Origin: Hybos culiciformis
Lineage: Eukaryota; Arthropoda; Insecta; Diptera; Hybotidae
Assembly (NCBI GenBank): GCA_964007475.1
Contig: OZ023274.1
Location: forward strand, 58,424,076-58,488,075
Length of the DNA: 64,000 bases
Direction of reading: 5' to 3'
Below the pieces are notes generated by a model that did not search any database, was not told where the DNA came from, and saw only the letters and a list, made by a program, of their open reading frames with translations. Positions 52,631-63,092 of this stretch are shown piece after piece; position 1 is the stretch's first letter, and each line of letters begins with the position of its first letter. A program made the translations under genes and the position numbers.

Positions 52631-52859
52631 CACACGAAGCAGTCATAGAACTGCCTACAGAAGTTTATACTTAAGATTTAAACTATGAAATAACAGTGGC
52701 TACAAATGATGGGCTGCTCAGTACAAAAATATAAATTAAAATATTTTTATTTTAATTTGCATTTTGTACTCAACAGCCTATCATTTGTAACAACTGTTAT
52801 TTCATAGTTTAAATCTTAAGTATAAACTTCTGTAGGCAGTTCTATGACTGCTTCGTGTG
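52631..52859. mobile_element. Foldback MITE (CACACGAAGC), copy 2
   Basis: 229 bp hairpin-type element, closely matching 37699-37928. Ends CACACGAAGC and GCTTCGTGTG, inside A/T runs, so target duplications cannot be seen. Confidence 0.85.
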
Positions 52860-53044
52860 TTTTTTTTTTTTAAACACTCAAATCAAATTGTGTATTAAGA
52901 AAATCCATAATAAAACAGAAGAGCTGCCATAGGACACCCGATAGGAACGTAGTTCCTTTGTGTATATATTTTTAAATCTCTCAATATATTTTTAAATCAA
53001 ACAGCATCAAAATTCATTTAACCAAGACTTAATAAATTATCAAA

Positions 53045-53207
53045 TGAATGTCAACAACAAATAAGTCATTAAAATAAAAATAAATAAAACATTTTAAAGG
53101 TCCTTCATTTCTTCTACTTGTCAATGTATACTATTTTCAGATTGAGGGTCGTATTATTTTGTACTCACATTTTATAGGTCCCAATAGTAAAAAGTTTGAG
53201 AAACACT
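53045..53207. repeat. Degraded inverted copy of the 18141 hAT MITE
   Basis: 'AAAACATTTTAAAGGT', 'ATTGAGGGTCGTATTATTTT', 'TTTATAGGTCCCAATAGTAA' and the end 'GTTTGAGAAACACTG' match the 18141 element in the other orientation. Truncated. Confidence 0.65.
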
Positions 53208-53639
53208 GATATAGAGTACCGAATAGCGCCTTTATGGGGAAATATTATACTGACAAAATTATACATTGAAATTAGTATGAAAATTTTTATTTGAAATTAG
53301 TATGAAAATGTTTATTTGAACTATAAAATATTAATTAGTTAATAATAAAAAATTAATATTTTCTAAATATTTTATTACTATTTTATAAAATCAAATAAAA
53401 TTTAAATTTGTCATTGTGTTTTTTCGCGAACAATCTTAGGTGTATCACTTATTTTGATATCGCCAATTTTAAACACGCCTTTTGTGCCTTTTGTTCGTCT
53501 CCTACAGGAGACTCTTTCCAAATGTTATGTTCATAATTTTCTTTTTCTACAACACATAAATTTCTTTGTTTTTTTATTAGAAGTCATTATTTAAGCGAAT
53601 TAATAACACAATATGTATAATAATAATATTTGCAATAAA

Positions 53640-54031
53640 AACTGTTGAGATATGTAGGCATAACGCTCTAACAGATTTAACCAAAGCGGTTCTATCATCA
53701 ACTAACTTCAGTAATCATAAAGAAGTAGTTGCAAATTTTTTAGTAGAAATCGATTTACAAAATCAAGAGAAACAAGTTCTTAGTTTCAGATCAAGACCAA
53801 ATCAAAATAGATCGTATTATAACGTTAGTAATCGTAGATCGAATTATTCCTTTAATTCAAATCAAAGATTTCATAATAATTCTAGCTATAGAAACAATAA
53901 TTTTAGATCGAATCAAAATGGTAATACTTTTAGAAATCAAAACAACAATCATGGCAATAATAATATCCGTGCTAATAATGGTTATCGTGGAAATAATAAT
54001 TACATACCAATACCAAAATTGAAACGTTAGA
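53640..54031 (+). pseudogene. gag: Element D gag C-terminal part
   Basis: Readable end of a gypsy Gag: 'LTDLTKAV'-like helix then 'IDLQNQEKQVLSFRSRPNQN' and a long Asn/Arg/Ser/Tyr-rich tail (53790-54000), ending at the TAG 54028-54030. The Asn-rich tail without zinc knuckle is characteristic of 17.6/297-like Gag. The 5' part of the element is missing. Confidence 0.7.
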
Positions 54032-54161
54032 CATACGGAAAACTACGAAGTCCCCCAGGAAGGGTTGGGGGACCAAAATTAACCCTTTCAATGCAAAATT
54101 TTACCCCAGTTAGACAAAATTTAACACCAATTAGACAAAATTTTACCCCTTTGAAACAAAA

Positions 54162-54660
54162 TTGGAATCATGCTCATCGCAAAGTAAAGTCATCTTCAAA
54201 AAATATTTTCAACATAACAACATAAATCCTAGTTTCTCAGACTACAGAGTTTTATATTCAAATTTAAATCAAGATGGTTCCACTTTCTTAGTCGACACTC
54301 AAGCTGACATTTCTCTCATCAAAATTTCTTCGATTAGCCAAAATTTCAATTTAAAAAATAAATTTAATCCTCATAATATAATTAGTATTTCGGGTATAAC
54401 CCAAAATTCAATCAAGAGTCTTGGAACAATTTCAATAAATTTTTACATTTACAATCAAATCTTAAATATAATATCTTAACGACATGTGCGATTACATGTA
54501 CATGACTTCAACATTCCATCAGATGGCATTTTAGGAAAAGACTTCATTAAATTTTACAAATGTCAAATTAACTACAATTCAATGAGATTAACGTTAAATA
54601 CAAATGTTTCTTCGATTTCATTACCTATATTAGAAGGTCCTAAAAATAATTCCAAATAGT
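54162..54660 (+). pseudogene. pol: Element D protease
   Basis: The open frame 54162-54479 has 'FLVDTQADISLIK', where the usual Asp-Thr-Gly-Ala is changed to Asp-Thr-Gln-Ala, so the active site is damaged. The flap and C-terminal part 'SDGILGKDFIKFYKCQINY' continue in another frame to about 54600. Confidence 0.75.
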
Positions 54661-55070
54661 TCTTCTTGTGTAGTTTTAGACCAAGAAATAGCCCCTAATA
54701 TTTTCGTACCTCGTACTATAGTAGCTTCAAGTAAACCTCTAATTAATGTTTTAAACCTTTCGAACAAATTATTCCTCAAAATATCTCATTAAAAACACAA
54801 CCTTTATCAGATTTTAATATCTTTAAATTAGATTTTCCATAACTGTAGATGCCTCTAAACTGAAGTAGGATCTACTTTTAGTCAGGAGATCGACGCAAAT
54901 GACGTACCTATTTCATATGCTTCTAGAAGCTTCAATTAAGGAGAATTAAATAAATCTACCATTGAAAAAGAATTAGCAGCAATTCATTTTGCAATTCTAC
55001 ATTATAGACCTTATGTTTATGGCACAAAATTTTTAGTTAAATCAGATCACAAACTACTCATCATTGTAGA
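54661..55070 (+). pseudogene. pol: Element D post-protease segment and RNase H; reverse transcriptase deleted
   Basis: 'FVPRTIVAS' type sequence near 54700 is followed, after a jump near 54840, directly by RNase H: 'TVDASKL', 'STIEKELAAIHFAI' and 'YRPYVYGTKFLVKSDHK' (54844-55060). Stops and frameshifts are present. The whole reverse transcriptase is missing, so this is an internal deletion product. Confidence 0.75.
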
Positions 55071-55518
55071 TTAATAATTCCACTTTCCTCATGACTTGAT
55101 AAATAAAGTCGAAATATTGAAATAACTTATTTAAAAATATGAGTTTTATTTAAACTTAACCCATATAATGATACTAATGCTCAGCAACTACAACAAATAA
55201 TATATAAATTGATTACAGTTCATTAAAAACATAACACATGAACTAAGTAAAATTTCCTATAAAAAATTTAGAAAATTTTTTTTTGAAATTAAAAATGAAA
55301 AAATCAATTTTTATTAAATTTTCTTTTATTATATTAAAATAATATATTATCCTTAAAATTAATTTTTTAATATTAAATTAAAATTTTATTAATAAACGAA
55401 AGTGCACTCCTAAACAATTTATTATTTTATAATTTTATAAAATTTACATATTTAAAATTTAAACTTAAATAAAATATTACATTATTTTTAATAATTTTTA
55501 TTCTATTAGGAAGGTAGG

Positions 55519-55731
55519 TGTAGTGCCCTCTCTGACTAATAAATATATTCTGTAATAATTAATTATAGTATACATAAATACACATTTTTTAAGATCACTT
55601 AATTATATATACCTAGGGTAAGAATACTTATGAGTTCAGTTAATAAAGAATAGTCAAGCCTGCAACATCCACTTCCATTTTAATTAATTACGGTTAAGCT
55701 TCTCTAGCATTATAAGCATGACAACATTACA
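55519..55731 (+). repeat. Probable 3' LTR of element D
   Basis: Starts TGTAGTGCCCTCTCTGAC after the purine-rich AGGAAGGTAGG and ends CAACATTACA; 213 bp with AATAAAG at 55643 as a possible poly(A) signal. The start resembles the LTR start at 43028 (minus). No second copy is seen in the window, so the boundary call rests on ends and polypurine tract. Confidence 0.5.
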
Positions 55732-56387
55732 AAGAAAGTCTAAGATTATTGGATAAAAAATTGCGTTCACCGAATTAAAAAATAAATAACCAAAGGAATA
55801 TAATTCTAAAAACAGGTGGTTTCATTTCAACCAAAATACAGTTCACTATTTCAGCTCACCCCAACAATGCTGATATGAAGCGTAGGACTATAGATAGGTT
55901 TACACAAATAAATTAACGCTGTAACAATGTATATATTTATTTCATCATAAATTTTCATTATTTTAGTAATTTTGTAATTTTTTCATACCTTTAACTTGCA
56001 ATTTTTTTTATTTTCAACTTGAAACTCACAACTTTAAAATTGTTGTCAGCCACTAGTAGAAAAACTTCAAATGTAGTTTTCATTATTTTTTTCTTCTAGT
56101 ATTATTGCGCGTCGCACATAAAAATTGTTTAAAGGCGCAGTACTTAGACATGAAATTTGAGAGTTTATCGTTTTCATCCGATTCATGAAGAGTAATGATC
56201 CTTATCGGTACTTAAGAAAAGAACTTTTTTTGTAGAGTAGAATTTTTGTTTAGAATTTGTTTAGAATATTTTTTTTAATTTGCTTTAACAGTAATTTTTT
56301 TAAAAGTAGTTGCGTTTTTTTATTTTTATTTAAGAATAAACGGCCTTTTGTTTTTTTTTTTCGTAAGAAAAAAATAGGTTTTACAAT
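55732..56387. other. Unassigned; should contain the 5' LTR of element E
   Basis: No gene. The end 'GAATAAACGGCC...GGTTTTACA' just before the primer-binding site fits the end of an LTR (poly(A)-type hexamer AATAAA at 56335). The LTR start could not be fixed. Confidence 0.4.
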
Positions 56388-56402
56388 TGGCGCCCAACTA
56401 GT
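56388..56402 (+). promoter_or_regulatory. Element E primer-binding site
   Basis: TGGCGCCCAACTAGTG, tRNA-Lys-type start. The region after it repeats 'CTAGTGACTYGAATYCATA' and 'GAGCRTCAGTC' twice (56397-56470). Confidence 0.75.
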
Positions 56403-56516
56403 GACTCGAATCCATATTGAGCGTCAGTCACCGAATCAAACTAGTGACTTGAATTCATACTGAGCATCAGTCGCAGAGAATCCAATCGTGGAAGTGGAAG
56501 GAAACTCGAAAGCAAA

Positions 56517-57388
56517 ATGGAACAATTCACAGCCGAGCAGTTCCAGCAGATACTACAGAAAATGGGAGAAGTTCAATCCAACGGGGCCTCATTTGCCAGT
56601 TGCACGGCCAGATTCAATGAAGTAAGAGATCTTCTAAAGCTACAGGAGTTCCTAACGGCAATAACCATTTTCAAGGAAATCCAAAAAATTTCCGATGCTA
56701 AGGTGAAGCCACGAGCTTTGATCAAGCCGTCCAACTATTTCAAGGAGCATTTGCACCGATAAGACCATCATGGAGCTTATTTATTGAAATCTTCGAAAAG
56801 AGCCAAGCAAAGAAGGAGCCAAATGATGAATTCATTTGCAAAAAGAGGTAGTGACCATTCATTTGCAAAAAGAGGTAGTTTGCTGAGCTTTCAGATATGT
56901 TGGCTGAGAGAATCCAAATCAATATTATATTTGGGTTACTCCACATTAACATAAGAGAAAAAATCAATAGAGATGACATCACCACTTTTAAATATCTACT
57001 GACTAAGGCTAGAAACATAGAACTTCATTTTGCAGAAATTGAAGTAAGTAAAAAACCCAACTCACAATTGCCAACTAATGATGTAACAAAGCAGAAAAGC
57101 GAAATAATAGGAAATATGTGCTTTCTGCCGCAAATTTGGCAACACAGTGGATGTTTGCTGGAAAAAGGAGCACAAAGAAAAACCAGAGACAACAACATCA
57201 TCCAAACCAGCAGCATGTCTGCAACAAAAACAACTATTTCATGTTACGGTTGTGGCTCAGCTGGTTTCTATAGATCAAACTGCCCAACATGTTCGAATCA
57301 AGAAATCAACAGTCCAACTACACTTGATTTCAACTCAGTTGCATCAACAATCGGAACAGATGTTCCGCTTATAAGATCCAAATTCTAG
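56517..57388 (+). pseudogene. gag: Element E gag, internally deleted and frameshifted
   Basis: ATG 56517 starts 'MEQFTAEQFQQILQKMGEVQ', a typical Gag N-terminus. The frame stops at 56762 after a jump from the N-terminal to the middle part. Coding continues in other frames: 'RIQINIIFGLLHINIREKIN' (about 56910), 'ARNIELHFAE', and a CCHC-type zinc knuckle 'CYGCGSAGFYRSNC' at about 57243-57284. The frame at 56897-57388 joins the pieces. A duplicated 'CATTTGCAAAAAGAGGTAGT' occurs at 56834-56878. Confidence 0.75.
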
Positions 57389-58215
57389 AAAAAAATCGAA
57401 CGGCATATTTGGATAGCGCCAGAACCATTGTTGCCAGTGCAAGCTTGTTTAAATGCATGACGGACTATGGTTGTTCTTTCCATAAGGTGCAAGCGGATAT
57501 TACACTAGCAGATGGCATTTGTAAGAAAAAACAAGTTCTCATCACAATAACAGACGTTATTATTGGCAATCGGTTGAAATCAATTAGATTCATTACCCTA
57601 CCGAAACGCTCATTGGAATAGATTTTTTGGAACAAGCAGGCATCGTCATAAATTTGGGTCAAAGGTTATGGTACTTTGCAGACCATCCAGACAAAATGTT
57701 CGAAAAGGCACCAGCGATCCAATTAGATGCGACCAATGTTGACGAAGAATTGACCACAAAGTTTAAAGATCAAATTAAATTACCAGTCCTCAAAGAAATT
57801 TCTCCTTTTATAAAATGGTACGAATCGCATCCGAACATCAGTCCAATTCAGCAAACACCAAAGAGAAAAATGGAAAAATCCACATCAACTGATGACAACA
57901 ACAACTATTCATCTCATAAAAAAAGGTTAAAAAAATTAGGAATTTATGTGAACGTATCGAATTGTTTTCGGCAGACATCAATATCAAAGAAGTTGAAGCT
58001 AGTGATATTAGGTCATATGAAAAACATCAGCTAAATTCGTTTTTATCAGAAAATGCATTTTTGGTGAAATTTCAACTCCAACGCCATATGCTGTACATAA
58101 AATCGACATAGGAGATCACGATCCCATCGCTACTGCTCCGTAGGCTATCTCCTCAAAAAACGACAATTTAAAGAGTTGGAGAAAATACTAAAACTGGATA
58201 TCGTCAGTAGGTATT
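57389..58215 (+). pseudogene. pol: Element E protease and start of reverse transcriptase
   Basis: 'AYLDSARTIVASASL' (from 57405) is the protease active-site region, with Asp-Ser-Ala in place of Asp-Thr-Gly. 'LADGICKKKQVLITITDVII' and the C-terminal part 'GIVINLGQRLWYFAD' follow in two frames. A Lys/Ser-rich linker leads to the beginning of reverse transcriptase ('TPYAVHKIDIGDHDPI', about 58079) with stops, ending abruptly near 58215. The rest of pol is absent. Confidence 0.72.
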
Positions 58216-58945
58216 GTGGTACATTTGTACCGAATATTGCGTACTTACTATCCTTTGCTTACCTTTCACACTAGTATTTTGTACATGTTGCAGCAAAACG
58301 CAACTGTACTTAAAATTTAAATAAATTTCAAATTAAAAACCCAAAAATGTCCAAGTATAAAAACTTGACTTTAATTTATTTTCTAATGATAAAATATGTT
58401 GCATAAACATATTTTATCATTATTATCTGTCCATATATATTTAATTCAAGTGGATCTCAGATAACAAGCCAAATATTTTCCCACACATGATTTCTATGGA
58501 ATGCACTTGTGCTTACCAATACACCCACTAAAACTCTCTTAAATATTTTGTCTTCATTCCATTCCATTATGTTTCTCTCTTTATGATCTATGCAAGTTAC
58601 ATATCCACCCTTATCTCTATATTCAATAGTTTAATTTTTAATTTCATTGTCAGCAACTTAATATCAAAATATAAAAATTATAATAAAATTTTCTTATGTG
58701 AGGAATTTATCAAGACCTCACACGAATAAAATTAATATAAGATAAACAAAATCCGAACAAAGAAAATGTTCGATTTAAAAAAAGATATTTCATATTTTAG
58801 TTTTAGTTCATAATTAAAATTCAAACCATTAAGATCTAAAGAAAAATTATAAAAATAAAACTATTAAATAAAAATAAAGAAATCTGAGTTTATAAAATAG
58901 TGATCTTTATTTTTTTTTCAGAGGAATTAGAAAACTAAATAAAAC
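58216..58945. other. Junction and probable 5' LTR of element F
   Basis: No gene. It should hold the 5' LTR of the next element, ending near 'CTAAATAAAAC' at 58945, but no second LTR is in the window to define its start. A near-perfect hairpin 'AATGATAAAATATGTT-GCAT' with complement lies at 58386-58422. Confidence 0.45.
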
Positions 58946-58963
58946 TGGCGCAGTCGGTAGGAT
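58946..58963 (+). promoter_or_regulatory. Element F primer-binding site (tRNA-Ser type)
   Basis: TGGCGCAGTCGGTAGGAT, the tRNA-Ser-type site used by 17.6/297/ZAM-like errantiviruses. It fixes the element's left side and agrees with the env family downstream. Confidence 0.88.
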
Positions 58964-59106
58964 ACCGACTTTGTGATAAATAATTTATGAAAATTTGATA
59001 AATACAAAAATATATCACAAAGACCTTTTATTAAAAAGGATTTAATCGGTATTTGAAAAAAAAAAAAAAAAAAAAAAAAATTAATTTTGGTTTTTTTATT
59101 TGTTGA

Positions 59107-59911
59107 ATGGACGAAGAAGAGACAGTAGACTTCGAATTTTTTAAAAAATATAAAATAAAGTTGACAAGAACAGAAGTAAAAAATTTAAAGAAACAACAGA
59201 AAAAACTAATAAAAAATTTAAAAAAAAATAATTCCAAAATCACCGAAAACTATAAGAGTATAAAAATGTCAACTATGGCTCAACCTATGATAACTTTCAG
59301 AGACCTCATAACTGAGGCTCGAGCAGTCCCAAATTTTACCGGATCTGATGCCTACAGCCTTAAATCATTTATTTCCGAAGTAGAAACAACATTTGCTATA
59401 GTGAATGAGGCACCAGCAAGAGATTACCTATATCGCATCTTCTTATCAAAAATTCAAGGACCAGCTGCCGTTGCAATTCGAAGATTACCAAACAACAACT
59501 GGGACGAGGTGAAAAAGCAACTAAAGGTGCAAGCTCTTTAGAAGAAGCGTACCAGGCTTTACTTGAAACTAGTATTGGGAACTCATTTAAATTCGAAAAT
59601 CGCGATCTTAACTCAAATAGAAATTATTCGCCACGAAATAATTTTTCCCGAAACAATAGTAACTTTAACCAATCAAACCAAAATCGCAATAGTTATTATA
59701 ATAATGATTTTAATCGAAAAAATAATGAACCAAGACAGCAAAATAATTTCAATCGTAATTTAAATTCCGGGAATTTCAGAAATAGAAATTCTTCCGGCAA
59801 TTTTAATAATAGATATGATAGGAGTGTCGAACGTCCGCAACCCATGGAGGTCGACCACAATTCCGAAATTATGTCAAATTTTCATTTACAGCCTCAGATT
59901 CCTCATTACCC
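59107..59911 (+). pseudogene. gag: Element F gag with internal deletion
   Basis: The ATG at 59107 or, more likely, the one at 59266 in a better context starts a Gag with 'MITFRDLITEARAVPNFTGS', closing at 59541. Another frame continues from 'SLEEAYQALLETS' (about 59550) through an Asn/Arg/Ser-rich tail to 'QPMEVDHNSEIMSNFHLQPQ' and a TAG at 59909-59911. The part between the N-terminal domain and 'EEAYQ' is much shorter than in related Gags, so most of the capsid core is deleted and the frame shifted at the junction (about 59540). Confidence 0.8.
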
Positions 59912-60769
59912 CTAGTATCTCTTACGGTATATAATATAATAATTTGTTTAATAGACACCGGATCAATTACGTCAATAATGAGTGATAAAATTTTTTCGAA
60001 AAATAGATACCAAAGGCTTTCTCGAAATATCGAATTAAGATCAATATCTGGAAGTCAAATTATTACCGATGAAATAATTACTAAATTACCGCTAGAGTTC
60101 AAAGATCATGAGGACGCTACAATGTCCTGGAAAATTTTAGATTTTAAAAATAAAAAAAATTTTGAAGCAATTATTGGGCAAAATATTCTTAAACCCCTTG
60201 GTGTTGTAATTGATTTATTAAATGATCAAATTGAGCTCAATAAACAAGTTATTAAATTTACCACAGCGTGTCCATTCGAAGTAATACATCAATTAGAAAT
60301 TTTAGATATTAATAATAATGACCTATTTGAGAAATTAAAGGACGAAAAAATGAATCGTGAAGAACAAAATTTTCTTAAAAATATCATTGATAAAAACCGG
60401 GATCTGTTTTATAAAGAAGGGGATAGGTTAACAAGCGTAAAAGGCGTTAAACATCAAATAATAACGAAAAATTCGCAGCCTATTTATAGCAAGGCTTATC
60501 GATTTCCGAAGATTCACGAAGACGAGGTAAATAACCAAATTTCGGATATGTTAGCCCAAAACATCATAAAACCCTCAAATAGTCCCTACAATAGCCCCGT
60601 TTGGGTAGTACCCAAGAAATTAGACTACTCAGGAACCCCAAAATGGCGAGTAGTAATTGACTATGGAAAGCTTAATGAGATCACAATCGACGATAAATTT
60701 CCCATTCCTAATATCGAATCTCTTTTGATAAACTTGGTAAAGCCCAATATTTCTCTACCTTGGATCTAG
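59890..60769 (+). pseudogene. pol: Element F pol, protease and first part of reverse transcriptase
   Basis: Overlaps the gag end in a different frame. Protease active site 'LIDTGSITSIMS' lies at about 59949-59984. 'IIGQNILKPLGVVIDL' is its C-terminal part. Reverse transcriptase begins with 'QIITKNSQPIYSKAYRFP', 'IIKPSNSPYNSPVWVVPKK' and 'WRVVIDYGKLNEITIDDKFP'. The frame is lost near 60740 through a single missing base and goes on in the frame opening at 60760. Confidence 0.88.
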
Positions 60770-61296
60770 CCAAGGGATTTCATCAAATCCTCGTAGATGA
60801 AAATGATCGTGAAAAAACTGCATTTTCGACCTCTCAAGGCCATTATGAATTTGTTAGAATGCCATTCGGGCTTAAGAATGCCCCGGCTACATTCCAACGA
60901 TTGATGAATTTCGTTCTTCAAGAATATATTGGTAAAATTTGCGTGGTTTACTTAGATGATATTTTAATTTTTTCTACTTCCATTGAAGAACATGTTTTAT
61001 CTATAAATAAAATTCTTAACAAGCTTAGGGAATTCAACCTTAAAATTCAGGTTGATAAATGTAAATTCTTTGCAAAAGAAACTGATTATTTAGGGCATAT
61101 TCTCACCCCTGAAGGAATTAAACCAAATGAAAAAAAAATTGAAATAATCAGGCAAATTAAATTACCCAAAACTCCTAAGCAAATAAAAAGTTTCCTTGGA
61201 ATTACTGGATACTACAGAAAATTTATTAGGGACTACGCAAAAGTAGCACAACCAATGACTAAATATCTAAAAAAAAAAATAATAAAATTAATATAA
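60760..61296 (+). pseudogene. pol: Element F pol, reverse transcriptase catalytic part
   Basis: Contains the first catalytic Asp ('[14 protein letters not shown]'), '[19 protein letters not shown]' and the 'YLDDILIF' box at about 60949-60972, then thumb '[17 protein letters not shown]' and '[17 protein letters not shown]'. It ends at 61296 because of a length change in an A run at 61271-61281. Confidence 0.9.
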
Positions 61297-61706
61297 ATGA
61301 TCCATTATATGAGGAAGCCTTTCAAAAGTTAAAAATTCTAATTACTAGTTATCCCATTCTACGTTATCCTGATTTCAAGAAAAAATTCGTGTTGACCACA
61401 GACGCGTCGAATTTCGCTATAGGAGCCGTACTCTCTCAAGACGGCCACCCAATTAGTTTCGCAAGTAGGACTTTGAATAGTCACGAATGCAACTACTCGA
61501 CTATAGAAAAAGAACTCTTAGCTATTATATGGGCCACAAAATATTTTCGCCCCTATCTTTATGGCACAAAATTCCTAATCAAGACTGACCATCGTCCGTT
61601 AGTATGGTTAAATTCCTTAAAAACGCGAAGTTGCAAAGATGGAGAATTCGTCTTAATGAATACGAATTCGACATCGAATATGTTAAGGGCAAGGAAAATA
61701 ACGTAG
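61290..61706 (+). pseudogene. pol: Element F pol, RNase H
   Basis: RNase H with '[20 protein letters not shown]' (first Asp), '[13 protein letters not shown]' (Glu) and '[14 protein letters not shown]' (Asp). The frame shifts near 61615, after which '[19 protein letters not shown]' is in the next frame. Confidence 0.9.
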
Positions 61707-63082
61707 CAGATTTCTTAAGTCGAATTAATGATTTAAATAACCCAGAATCTCCTGAACAAAATGAAAATAACGCGATTGACCACCAAACCGAAAATTCTTC
61801 TTTAATAACAATTCATAGCGGCGTAGAAAATCAATGCGATCATATTTTCATATCAAATACCATTATAAACAAATATTTTACTCAAATATATTTAGTAAAA
61901 AATAAAATTGAAGAAATTATAGTTAAATATGATAAATTTAGGCAGATCTTCATAGAAGAAAATGATTTAAATAACACCAATTACCTAAATGACATTCTTA
62001 GACGCTACATTAAAAATGGTATCACAGGAATATACTCTGAATTAGATGATTTAAAATTTAACATATTACAAAATAAAATAATCCAACTTTTTGCTAACAA
62101 TAACAAAATTAAATTTATTAAATGCGAAAAAAAAGCTTTTGATGTAGAGAATGAAGATGAAGCGATAAAAATTATAACAAAAATTCACTGTCAATCAAAT
62201 CACAGAGGAATAATTGAAAATTATTTCGAAATTAGAGATCAATATTTTTTTCCAAAATTAAAAGAGCTTATTCATAAATTTATTAATAACTGCGACATTT
62301 GTAATGAAGCAAAACATGATCGAAATCCTAATAAATATAAATTCGAAATATCTGAAACACCCACCGAACCTAACGAAATTATTCACGGTGATACATTTTA
62401 CTGTTATAAGCAAGTCTTCCTTACGTTAATTGATAAATTTACAAAGCATCTAATGGTTCAGAGATTAAATGATCGCAATGCAATTACAATAATTGAAGCA
62501 TTAAGAAATAGATTTTCGATTTTTGGAAAACCAAAAAAAATGGTTTTCGACAATCAATTCGATAATATTAATATAAAAGATTTTCTCAGAACATTAACAA
62601 TTGAAGTTCATTTTACGTCTCCCCGTAGTCACACAATTGAAAGAGTCCACGGTACTTTAATCGAACACCTTAGAATCCTTGATGCTCAAAAATCAAATTT
62701 ATCCCCGGTAGACAAAATTTTATTTGCAACGGAGAAATATAATAGCTCAATTCATTCTACAACCGAAATAAAGCCAATTGATTTCATTTTAAATCGGGTG
62801 CCAAATATTCAAATTATTAGGGAAAAACTGGAGAAGAAAAAACAACATATTATAGAAAATTTAAATAAAAATCGCAAAAACTTTATTCTCCAAAATAAAA
62901 ATGAGATATTAATAGAAAACCCTGAAGCAGTGCGATACAAGCACAAGAAAAAGTACGTTAAAATTAAAACTAAAGTTTCAGAAAATAGGTTACAAGATAA
63001 TAAAGGCAAATTTATTCACCCGAGTAGAACTAAACGAAATTTTAAATTTTCCTCAGGTCCGGGTCAAACAAACAGCATATAA
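61604..63082 (+). CDS. pol: Element F pol, end of RNase H and integrase
   Basis: 492 codons open. The end of RNase H ('VADFLSR') is followed by a connector and the integrase: zinc finger with His pair near '[14 protein letters not shown]' and 'CDICNEA'; core '[19 protein letters not shown]' (Asp), '[11 protein letters not shown]' (Asp), '[13 protein letters not shown]' (Glu). The C-terminal part includes '[14 protein letters not shown]' and ends '[13 protein letters not shown]' at 63082, where env begins 11 bp later. The loop before the Glu ('RSHT-IERV') looks a few residues short. Confidence 0.88.
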   Translation: MVKFLKNAKLQRWRIRLNEYEFDIEYVKGKENNVADFLSRINDLNNPESPEQNENNAIDHQTENSSLITIHSGVENQCDHIFISNTIINKYFTQIYLVKNKIEEIIVKYDKFRQIFIEENDLNNTNYLNDILRRYIKNGITGIYSELDDLKFNILQNKIIQLFANNNKIKFIKCEKKAFDVENEDEAIKIITKIHCQSNHRGIIENYFEIRDQYFFPKLKELIHKFINNCDICNEAKHDRNPNKYKFEISETPTEPNEIIHGDTFYCYKQVFLTLIDKFTKHLMVQRLNDRNAITIIEALRNRFSIFGKPKKMVFDNQFDNINIKDFLRTLTIEVHFTSPRSHTIERVHGTLIEHLRILDAQKSNLSPVDKILFATEKYNSSIHSTTEIKPIDFILNRVPNIQIIREKLEKKKQHIIENLNKNRKNFILQNKNEILIENPEAVRYKHKKKYVKIKTKVSENRLQDNKGKFIHPSRTKRNFKFSSGPGQTNSI

Positions 63083-63092
63083 AATTCCTTCA

